Positions 37,301 through 45,600 of a stretch of DNA of 64,000 nt are shown here, in pieces. The DNA is taken from the NCBI GenBank assembly GCA_951394045.1, contig OX595993.1:1860001-1924000 (forward strand). The letters run 5' to 3'. Made by a program: the position numbers and the translations under genes. The notes below the pieces were generated by a model. The model saw only the letters and a list, made by a program, of their open reading frames with translations. It did not search any database and was not told the DNA's origin. The DNA comes from Nitzschia sp. DOCU1 (Eukaryota; Bacillariophyta; Bacillariophyceae; Bacillariales; Bacillariaceae). The first letter of the stretch is position 1. Each line of letters starts with the position of its first letter.

Positions 37301-39722
37301 CTGGGTTTGGGACGTGACGAACGGTCAAGATGCGAACGACACCACCCATGGTAGCGCCTGGAGCCAATCGATACCTCCGTTCGGGCATATTCCGTCCAGA
37401 CCCTCCATATGAATCCCGAATGTCTTTCATCACAGGAGCAACCCATAGCTGCCCTCTGATCGTCGAAACGAATTGAAGTGATCCAAGGGCCGTCTCATAC
37501 ACATCGGCACTCGTCAAGTGATCCGGAAATTCGAACGGGATCAAACGCTCGTGGTGTGTGTGAAAGTCTGAATATACCACAATAGGCAGCCGTGTCAACT
37601 CGGATGAGCTACCGGTCACATGATCTCTGGTGTCTTCTGCAAAGCGGGACGTCAAGGCGGGCGTTTCGTAGTTGTAGTAGACCTTGGTTACATTTTCAAT
37701 GGCATCCGTTTCATTTCCGGCGTCGACTGGGTCTAGTTCATTTTCACCATCCTCATCGGGCTCGTCGGTCATTGTAGCATTCCCAAAGCCGGAAGCTTGG
37801 CCTCTAGTTTCTTCGTCCAATAGACTTCGCCTAGAGGCGCCATGAGACAATTTGGCCTGAATGGCAGCGGCCGTCATCCAGTAGAGATCCGCCCCGATGC
37901 GCAATACCATATGGCCAGTCTTGATGTCAATGGAATATTCTTGAATGACACGCCCGTCAAAATCACAAGTCGTGTCGGTGATCTGGATTAATCGATCTCC
38001 AGTATGGTCGTGCAAATCGTCCGATAAAGCTAAAGCCCAGACATTCATTCTGTCAGGATGCCAGCTGCCGTCGGGACGACGACCCCGATCTGATAAAAAG
38101 AATAGGTACTGCGATTCGGGATACATTTGGGGCGATTTCGAAGTACCCTTGTACTTGTCCTGGTACAAAAGCCGATCGGCATGCGGCGATCCATCGCAGT
38201 AGCGGTAAAGTTGCTCCGCCGTTCCCCCAACATATCGAATGGTGTTTGAGGACTGAGCATAACGGACAAAGTACCAGCAATCACCCGACCGTGCCGCATC
38301 GCGTGCCTGACTAAGAGGGATAGGATCAATCTTCAACATGGATATGGCTCTAGGCCGTTGTGACGATGCCACAGTGCCCGAATCCTCGCCTGCGGGCGGC
38401 GTTTCTGCACCCTGATTTTCCTCACCAAACTCCTCGACATCTTCGAGCCGCCGAATATGGCGATTTGCATGATTCGGAGGGATTAGCGTCCCGTCTTGTT
38501 TGTCTTGTAGATGCAGCACATAGAGACGATAGTCTGGCAAGCCAATTTCGTTGGAATGCGCCCTAAAGACCAGAGCTGACTCGCCCCACCATCCAATCAA
38601 GCCATTAATACCAACACTGGAATCCCAATACGTCAATCGTACAGCGGGGCGTCCTCCTTGTAAATCCAATAGATAAAGGTCACGTCGATTGGAATAGGTG
38701 GCGGTATACGCCAAATACCGTAAATTTGGATGCAGCTTGGGATCCAAGACATTCCCCACAGTAGTCGTTAACTTGGTTGCCGTCAATGGACTTGGATAGG
38801 GACCCCAGTTGGTGGCACTACCAGTCGTGGCCTGTTCTTTCCACTTTTGAGGTTGCACCGCCGTAATAAAGACGTCGCCTTGCGAGCAAAAGACGAGCTG
38901 ATTCTTGACCATGTGAGGCATGGTCACATAACCCAGAGCTGGGGTCGAAGTATCTTGAATGTTGTTGAGACCTCCGAGAAGAGGAAACACCGGATAAGGC
39001 GATGAAGCCTCTTGAAAATCGAATGGGTTATACTGCGTGAATTGTGGGTTATAATGAACCTTTTGAGAAGCTCGGGTGGATTCCACTACGCCAGCATCGT
39101 CCATGACCTTCTTGAGAGCCTCCTTGTCCAACAAACCACTCCACTGACTTGCTGCTGCTGCTGCCCCAGTAGGTGTTGATCCCGAGGAGAAAGAGTCATC
39201 TTCCATGGGATCCATCGCTCCTTCCCCGCCTTCTGGTGCAGGAATAAACTCATAAATCTGGGATTTCTCATCCTGAACATAGGTCAGCAATCCCATACTC
39301 CCGAGAACCACCAGCGTCAAGACAGACAGACACGTCAAACGCAACATGAATGGACTTTGAAGACTTTCATCACCGCGATTCATTCGAATGTGATCCATAG
39401 GACGGCGTCGAGGTGGTCGGGCACTCGGAGAAGGACCAGGAGGATGATGAGAGCCATTCATAGCTGGAGCAGCAGCAGCTGGACCTGCCTCGGCACTCAT
39501 GAGACTGATAATCTCTTCTTCTCCGACTTCTTCGTCCTTCATCATGTTGTCAATACTCAAGTAGGAGACTGGCTCTGGGGGTGCTTGATGGTTGCTCTGG
39601 TCGACCACGTCTCGAGAACAACCCTGACTGGTACAATCGAGATCCTTGCCAACGGTAGAGAGTAGCAATCTATCTGTCTCTTGACAATCGTTGAGAGATG
39701 CCACAGAACTAACTCTGGGCAT
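34368..39722 (-). CDS. Membrane-anchored tricorn protease homologue (S41)
   Basis: 1784 residues in one exon, from the ATG at 39722 (two codons inside a GTG-started frame). A cytosolic N-terminus (with a diacidic DEEVGEEE region) precedes one membrane segment at about 126-148 (LRLTCLSVLTLVVLGSMGLLTYV). Long beta-propeller-type regions follow (repeats such as VYSDFHTHHERLIPFEFP and SPGGRYLAIEHSARNQ), then the core module: SALHVFVYGGEYD (His near 1368), a PDZ domain (GLEAGDVIVGINGESV near 1450), the S41 domain with NEKTSSDGEGVSRG (nucleophile Ser near 1633), GRLIGTRTWGGGIW and APEIGTYNENFGWG (Glu near 1703), ending in VDPDIEVDNDP and GMDTQLEAAISEL. These match the Ser/His/Glu set of archaeal and bacterial tricorn. 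Tricorn degrades peptides released by the proteasome. The type II anchor would place the catalytic part in the ER lumen or outside, which is unlike the cytosolic prototypes. Confidence 0.85.
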   Translation of the reverse strand: MPRVSSVASLNDCQETDRLLLSTVGKDLDCTSQGCSRDVVDQSNHQAPPEPVSYLSIDNMMKDEEVGEEEIISLMSAEAGPAAAAPAMNGSHHPPGPSPSARPPRRRPMDHIRMNRGDESLQSPFMLRLTCLSVLTLVVLGSMGLLTYVQDEKSQIYEFIPAPEGGEGAMDPMEDDSFSSGSTPTGAAAAASQWSGLLDKEALKKVMDDAGVVESTRASQKVHYNPQFTQYNPFDFQEASSPYPVFPLLGGLNNIQDTSTPALGYVTMPHMVKNQLVFCSQGDVFITAVQPQKWKEQATTGSATNWGPYPSPLTATKLTTTVGNVLDPKLHPNLRYLAYTATYSNRRDLYLLDLQGGRPAVRLTYWDSSVGINGLIGWWGESALVFRAHSNEIGLPDYRLYVLHLQDKQDGTLIPPNHANRHIRRLEDVEEFGEENQGAETPPAGEDSGTVASSQRPRAISMLKIDPIPLSQARDAARSGDCWYFVRYAQSSNTIRYVGGTAEQLYRYCDGSPHADRLLYQDKYKGTSKSPQMYPESQYLFFLSDRGRRPDGSWHPDRMNVWALALSDDLHDHTGDRLIQITDTTCDFDGRVIQEYSIDIKTGHMVLRIGADLYWMTAAAIQAKLSHGASRRSLLDEETRGQASGFGNATMTDEPDEDGENELDPVDAGNETDAIENVTKVYYNYETPALTSRFAEDTRDHVTGSSSELTRLPIVVYSDFHTHHERLIPFEFPDHLTSADVYETALGSLQFVSTIRGQLWVAPVMKDIRDSYGGSGRNMPERRYRLAPGATMGGVVRILTVRHVPNPVEDDSSDRRLAVILATDPLTRTAEHAFYLIETQSGATPLFLDLDRLPKPFLGGQVSGGSTKDGGLGSVKEESVRVSPCGRRMAWTDTDGRIVVMNLPHYQDISDGEVPLTVVLPQENERGEPMVGDAADFSFSPGGRYLAIEHSARNQFSVISIVDLGDPQGEDKVADIQVGRIVQATPDRFNSNGAFWGKSTADMHAHDRENSMASLLGSDPPEDSSTTLYFLSDQDLRTDVKSPWGTRQPMPHFKKQKSVYALPLQAVDPASKVEGPFSGGGASELKVDATLARRKSVKALLSATSHQRRLSLERSLGGAFWLADDAYSGHGSSRARRGLDETTPDGHDEGSSSQTNDDNLRAATFPRDVDIDFGPVNDLKFTFARRAYRLATIPEAEYTDIVSQTVDDGSFVLVARENDKAILKVYFADDFPSDQYLAKSFSPVGRELSIYGRSTCGNYLYFGFDPDGQFRMVANSGTSVSKMLLDVELDDNIVSLDGLHLSVWPGMEYRQLYDDAWRMLRDYFYDPKMTGIDWSAVHERFLPLVSRAAKREELDDVLVQMASELSALHVFVYGGEYDSPSHGNSAWSNANAVASLGATFKRVPEWKGYQIVAIPEIDPDFSIVDGGKEIYSPLSNKTLRMSGQKGLEAGDVIVGINGESVMSVPDMHMLLRGMAGQSVRLDVLRLASGNQSASETNVDASTEPVIVVPIKTSDADGLRYNAWEWKTRQLAEKLARENGFTVGYVHLRDMSGPEAEDAFARGFFPDYNKDAMILDVRSNSGGNIDSWVLDVLQRKAWMYWQSRDFNVQNGGQGWDEQFAFRGHLVVLINEKTSSDGEGVSRGISELGLGRLIGTRTWGGGIWLASDNHLVDGGIATVRHQSGISRAPRCFSMYEHSPRSNLQAPEIGTYNENFGWGLGIEQMGVDPDIEVDNDPHQAYTGMDTQLEAAISELRKWLDSEPIVLPKPPEKKRDMTLGERECKRSN

Positions 39723-40379
39723 GCACACACAACTAATATCAAGGTCGGCAACAACAATAGTCGTCGTTCTGTGAGAAGGTTTGGCAACAAGAGAGAGACG
39801 CTGCTATTGGACTTGTCGTCGTCGCGGCGCATTGCTCTATCGAGTCGCATCGCACCAGCACGGAGAAATGGCGAAGACGCAAAAGCCCGACGTGACATTT
39901 CGAGCTCTCGTCCTCCTGCGAGCTCGTAACCGTACCTCCATGGTCCGCCGTCCAACGACGATCGACTGGTTAGACCTCACTTAACTCTCGAGCGTAGCAG
40001 CTAGCTACTCTAGGGGAGCTAGACTATCACCGGCCATTTAGCAATACTATGGAATACTGCTTGTCACATCACCCAATACCTGAAGTCGAAAGACAATGCT
40101 TTATGGACAGGCAAACTTTGGTTAACTTTGCTACTACGAAATCGAATCCTACGTCCTCTTCGTTCGGGGTTTGCGCAGGACGCAAATGAACTATTAAGGC
40201 TTGGATGATTTCACGACAAAAACATGAATCGCATGTCCAAAAACGAACAATACAAAATAGCAATCTTGTAGGTCTAGCTATAGTAGATCAACTAGAATGA
40301 AGCGCATGCTTGATATCAAGCGTTTGGATCAAGGCAGCATCTCCGCTTGCTGCTAGCAATGAAGGAATCGTAGGGAAAC
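39723..40379. other. Spacer between the tricorn and DPF-motif genes
   Basis: About 660 nt: upstream region of the tricorn gene and the 3' region of the DPF-motif gene. No gene supported. The sequence right after the DPF gene stop contains gtgagt and a later ctatag, so one more exon cannot be excluded. Confidence 0.35.
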
Positions 40380-41906
40380 TCACATCAAGGAATTCGGTTC
40401 CACATCAATGACTAACCGCATCTTGCCATCTTGAACTTCAATGTATCCTTGTTCTGCCAAGGCCGCAATATCGAGCTTCAAGGTTTCTGGTCGTAGCACA
40501 GGTTGTTGGCTTTCGCTTTTGGCAGCAGGGGTACTCAGCATTTTTCGTTGGTAGCGTCTGGATTTACCATGTAAAGCTGGCTCCGAGCCGGCACTGTGAT
40601 TATCACTATCGTGACTTGAGCTACGAGTGGAGGACCGTCGGGAGTGGCGGGGTGGTCGAATGGCGGCGGGAGCGCTGTGAACACTGTGTGAATCACTGGC
40701 CCGACGGACTTCTCTCTTTTTGTCGACACCCAAAAAGTTGTCCAAAGATACTTCCCCATGACCTCCGTCGTCTCCTAGAGCTCCAAACAATGAATCTTTA
40801 ATGGCACTTCGCCGAGTATTGGATTCTTTTAGTTGTTTTTGTTGTTCACTCGGTCGAAGCACTCTGACAGCGCCATCACGGGTCGTTCTGTGTCGAAAGC
40901 GGGATGTACTATTCACACCACTTGTCGTACTTGAGGACGTATGGGCTGAGCCGTTGAGACTACCGCCACCCAAGGAACCACGCCGAAATGATTGTGGGAC
41001 GTCCTTTTTAGAAAATTGATCTTCGTCCAGTGATGCATGTCGAGTTGCTCCAGTTCGGGAGCGTCCTGCTCTTTGTTGTCTTTTTGGACTCGTTTGATGG
41101 CTCAGAGATGTTGTCGTATCTTCAAAATCAGCAAACCCCCCAAAACCATCATCCTTGTTATTGTTGTTGTTACTGTCGAAAGACGAGGGGAAGGCTCCAA
41201 AGTCTCCAAAACCATCGTCGTTGGCGGGCGTAGCAGATGACTTGGACGATCCAATTGCAAATGGATCGTGACCGGCGTTATCACCAAATGCGTCAAAATT
41301 TGTCGTTTTCTGGACCGATAGCCGTTGTTGCATGTGCGCTGCTTTGGTAGTTCCTCGATATTTTCCACCAGCGGACGAAGCTTCCCGTCCTCCTGGGCCA
41401 GCACTACTGCTTCGACTTCGGCTACGGGCTCTTCCATTTCTGCTGGCGCTGCGGCTTCGCCCTTCTCTTCCGCCTTCTCGTGAATCCTCTCGGCCCCGAC
41501 TGCCCTCCCGGCCCCGACTACCACTGTTACTTGTGGGCGACTTTGGCGATCTTGGCGCTTTTGGTGGCGCGGCGGCAGACGCAGGCCCTGACGACGATGA
41601 TAATCTTCGACTCGAAGCGGCGACCCCTAACTTTCGAGAGGACGCTTCCGGCTTCCTTCCCTTTTTCCTGTCAGTTAAATTGCGGGAAGAAGGTCGACTG
41701 GCACTGTTCTGGGAGGACCTCCGTCGATCGGCGGCTGCCTGACGGGGAGTCCCATCGTCCGGATTAAATTCGTCCCACTCGGCGTCGCCATCAAAGGAAT
41801 CGTGTCCACCAAACGGATCGACTTCCCCCAGGTCTCTTCCAAAGACATCTCCAGAAACACCAAAGGGGTCACTGGAACCAGCAAAGGCATCGTCGTCCCA
41901 GGACAT
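40380..41906 (-). CDS. Disordered protein with DPF and FxDF adaptor-binding motifs
   Basis: 508 residues from the ATG at 41906 (the longer frame starts at TTG). The N-terminus holds several Asp-Pro-Phe motifs (SSDPFGVSGD, EVDPFGGHD) and later GHDPFAIGS, DDGFGDFGAFPSSFD and GFGGFADFED. DPF and phenylalanine/glycine-acidic motifs are classic short ligands for the ear domains of AP-2 and of gamma-adaptin/GGA. A long Ser/Arg/Gly-rich region separates them (RSRSASRNGRARSRSRSSS). The C-terminus is a short conserved-looking segment, LKLDIAALAEQGYIEVQDGKM. I propose an accessory protein of clathrin-type vesicle traffic; this is inference from short motifs only. Confidence 0.55.
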   Translation of the reverse strand: MSWDDDAFAGSSDPFGVSGDVFGRDLGEVDPFGGHDSFDGDAEWDEFNPDDGTPRQAAADRRRSSQNSASRPSSRNLTDRKKGRKPEASSRKLGVAASSRRLSSSSGPASAAAPPKAPRSPKSPTSNSGSRGREGSRGREDSREGGREGRSRSASRNGRARSRSRSSSAGPGGREASSAGGKYRGTTKAAHMQQRLSVQKTTNFDAFGDNAGHDPFAIGSSKSSATPANDDGFGDFGAFPSSFDSNNNNNKDDGFGGFADFEDTTTSLSHQTSPKRQQRAGRSRTGATRHASLDEDQFSKKDVPQSFRRGSLGGGSLNGSAHTSSSTTSGVNSTSRFRHRTTRDGAVRVLRPSEQQKQLKESNTRRSAIKDSLFGALGDDGGHGEVSLDNFLGVDKKREVRRASDSHSVHSAPAAIRPPRHSRRSSTRSSSHDSDNHSAGSEPALHGKSRRYQRKMLSTPAAKSESQQPVLRPETLKLDIAALAEQGYIEVQDGKMRLVIDVEPNSLM

Positions 41907-42435
41907 TTTCGATGATTGGCTCTTGTTGAGGAAACGCCAATGAAGAAAGGTCGCCAAGAATTGGCAGCCAACTCAGAGCTCAGTGGTCAAAATCCAAAAG
42001 GCCACTTTTACTTCCTCTCGTCCAGCCAGTAGTAGTTGATCCCAGATCGAGATTCCAAGGCGGGGTCGACAGTGACAAGGGGAGAGAGAGAGAGCAAAGG
42101 TCATGGAGTTTTTGTTCTTCCATTTCACCGGAAAAGTTGCTCGTTTTGCCCCCGCGCGGACTCTGTACGCATTTTGATGGCGGGAGCTCCACCCATCGAC
42201 GGTCGTCGGTGGCACAACACGTGTGCTAGCGGCGGTGCCGAAATGCGAATGAAATGACTCTCGCGGTGGTGGTGCGTGACCGCTAAGGACTAAAACGACT
42301 GCATCTGTACGCGATCAACTACGCACGAAGGCAAGACTATGAAGTATGACTAATACGAGTGCCGAATCAAGGAAAACATAAGCAAATTTTTACACATATA
42401 AAATAGATATCGATTGATGTCCATTTGCAATCGAC
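41907..42435. promoter_or_regulatory. Upstream region of the DPF gene; left flank of the retrotransposon
   Basis: About 530 nt with no gene. Before the retroelement landed, this sequence lay directly downstream of the P-type ATPase gene, so its right part should be the displaced 3' region of that gene. Confidence 0.45.
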
Positions 42436-42451
42436 GACGGGCAGCAACAAC
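42436..42451. repeat. Target-site duplication, left copy
   Basis: gacgggcagcaacaac, identical to 50732-50747. It abuts the (CAA)n / (TTG)n tail of the retrotransposon, and this boundary is ambiguous by a few CAA units. Confidence 0.75.
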
Positions 42452-42575
42452 AACAACAACACAAGGATTTATAGAACATTAGGCACAAGCCAAGTCTATC
42501 GCCCCAGAAAGGCAGCGCACAGAAGTTCGACCATCTACCCACGTTAATGACGTGTCGAAGTGTAACGCGGACGGA

Positions 42576-42600
42576 AGACCGCGGGCCGAAGCCCGGGTCT
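42576..42600 (-). other. 3' UTR hairpin with UUCG tetraloop
   Basis: Read on the minus strand: AGACCCGGGC-TTCG-GCCCGCGGTCT, a stem of ten pairs with one bulged C closed by C(UUCG)G, the most stable tetraloop type. It lies in the 3' UTR between ORF2 and the tail. In several LINEs a 3' stem-loop is the reverse-transcriptase recognition site; that role here is inference. Confidence 0.65.
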
Positions 42601-42635
42601 AACATTATGGAAAGTTTCGCAAAGCAGCAGGGCCC

Positions 42636-45600
42636 TCAGGCATCGGGAGCCTGTGGAGGAGGATCAAATGAGCGGACCATGTCCAGCCACTCCTGCTTAT
42701 ACGAAAGCGGAAAATTCAAGAGATTCTGCAGTGTAAACCGGAACCAGCGATCAAGTTGGGGTGGGTGGGAGTCATGGAGACGATGATAATCAGCCGTAAC
42801 TACCGCATCGAGTAGAGCATTTTCATGGGCTAAGGAAAAGGAGTCGGGAGTCTTGGCGATCTCCATGCGGTGCTTCCAAAGGTCCCAGGCAATCTCCCAC
42901 TGTTTGGTGATCAGTCGAGTGAGCCACCGCTTGCCGGTCGTGCGGCGCTGAAGCGACAAATAATACGCGTGTTGGGCCTCTGCCCAGCCATTCGTCCACC
43001 ACCCGAAAAGCACCGAAGATGAGCCGAATTGGCTTTGTCGCAGGAACGTTGTTCGGATCGAGTCAATATTGGTGTCAGGTGGCACCCACGGCATTCCCCG
43101 AAAAGAGGACCGCAGCAACGTGACGACGCCACGACGGAGGGTCGGGTGAGTGCTCTGCTTGACCAGCCACAGCTCCAATTGATCCAACCACTTATTCACG
43201 AGACTGGAAGCGCCAGTATGTTGGCAGCAAAGGACATGACGATGGGTCTCATCGGGTGCCCCGCAGCGGGGGCACGCAGAGGAATTCGAGGGCGACCAAG
43301 AGGAAATGACGGATCCCACTGGCAGGCGTCGACATAGAACTTTCGGAATACGAAGCTGATAATAGAGAGAGAGAGACTGGTAGGCCGCGCGAACGGCAGG
43401 AAAATCCAACACTTCCAAGTTTGTATACTTCGTGGTCCAATAGTGTTCAGCCATGGGATTAAAATAGTAGCGCTCTGCTACCCCGGTTGTCCACTGGGAA
43501 ACTCGGTTCCCCTGATGCCAAAGACTCCACACGCCTGGAGACGGTTCGAGCGAGAATGGCGCAGGGCGATGATTTTGCAACAGCCTCCAGTGATCCTTGG
43601 CCATAGAGTCCATATCAACGTTTAATCGACCCCATGCATCCAGATCCACGTAGGCCACGTGATTATCCTGATGACCCTTGACCCAGTGGTCTCGCCAAGT
43701 GATGCGAGAGGAGCGTTTGAAAAGAAAAATTTCCCACAGTAAGTCCATATCAGCGAATTTAGGGGCAGGTGGCCGATCCAAGAAGGTGTGGGTTAGAGCT
43801 TCTTTGCAGTCACACGCGATGGTAATAGAGCCGTTCGATGGAAAGGAGGGATGTTGCTGGAGGCGGTCCAGGAAGGCAGCCACGCCGTATAGTCCTCCAA
43901 GTTCTGCACGATACGGAGTCATAGAATGCGGCAATCCAGGGGTCATGTGCACAAAGGCCAACCGACGAGGATCCTCGATGGAGGACTTAAAGGCGAAAGC
44001 TGCAGTGCCAAATTCATCCTTCAGGGATCCATCAGTAAGGACTATCGCCGTTCCTGAGAGAATCGCATCTAGAAGATCCTGCAAAGGAAGACTGTCGTCA
44101 GTCAAAATAGCCCACCATTCATCTGGGAGAGTAGGGGGGCAAGGACGATGAGTCACAATCCCAGTATGACGTATAGCAGTAAGCGATCCCTTGGTAGTAG
44201 TAGGAATGGCATCACCTGGTAACTCTGAGCAGGTAGTAAAGCGTTGGAACGTGGGTTGCCGCGTGGCCCCAACTCGCCCTGCTCTTCGGAATTGCTGAAA
44301 TCGTCCAATGACATCCGGGCAGTAGATACAGTCCCGACTAACCGAGTAGAAGGCCGAGCCGTATAAAGCGGGCGCGATCCAATCACCGAGCTGTACCCGC
44401 AGTTTCCAGGGGTATTGATCATGATCCCCGACAAAGCACCGAACCAGGGCTGATTCCCACAGCCGCCAGCAATGTGCGGAAGGTGTGCCTGATTTGGGCC
44501 ACCGAAGCCGAGCGTGGGTGAGCAGAGGGCGTCTTCCTGTAGCCAGAGTCTCATCCAAGTGAGTACCAGTCCCGGTGGTGAGGTCAGAGAGTAAGTAGAC
44601 CCGTAAATAAAGACGGCACAAGTTCAACTGTTTCAACTCCACCGGCGAGTAACCATGGTGTTCGAAGGCCTCCATAAGGAATACGTCATTGTCGCGGCCC
44701 ACCTCCAGATCGGGTAAGCCATCTCGCAATTCAAGCGATGCGCATGATGCGTACTCCCACATGGCGAAAAATTGGTTCTTCGTAACACAACGAAACCAGC
44801 GGGAGTGTGGATATTGCAGAGGACATTTTTGCACGCCCATCTCAAGCCGCATGGATTGAATGACACTGCGAAGAAGAACCCCAGTGGGATCATCAGATAA
44901 CGATCCATGACGGAGGCAGTGTTCAATGAACAGATAGGCTTGATCATGCCAAATTTCAGGGACTCCCACACCCAAATAACTTCGAGGGGCATAGACGACA
45001 GCATCAGGCAGTGTGAGAGGTAACTTGCTGGCTTGTAGCGCAGCATGCTTTAACTTCACTGTGATGGTCCGACATTCCTTGCGGGTAAGATTGGAAGTGC
45101 TAAGTTGATAGCGCAAACTTGCCAGTAATCCAGTCTTGAATGATAGCCATCCTTCAGTAGGAGTGAGTTGGCCAGTTCGAATCTTATCAGCCCACAAATC
45201 CACTTTTGTTCGAAGGCTATCCAAAATAGCCCGTTGGTTCCCATCCATAGCAATGAAGGTACCCAAAGTGCCATCGGGATCGGGCTCCCAGGACTCCTTG
45301 CGGGCGAGAGGCTGAGGTAGTTGCCCAGGGTTGCGCAAATACACTGTGGATGGTGTCTCTGCAATCGACTTATATTCCCACTCTAACGTGCGTGAATTCC
45401 ATTTAAAATCAATCAAATACCAGTACGATTTCTCCCCTTCAATCATTCCCCCAGTCGCATGGAGTCCACCACTCCAGAGATCCAGCATCCGTTGCATGTC
45501 GGCAGACACCCTCCCCACCGTGAGGGTGGGATCGGCTAAGGGAGCGTGTATCGAATCGGCGTCGTCGACGTAGACAAAACAGGACAGAAGGCACTCTTCC

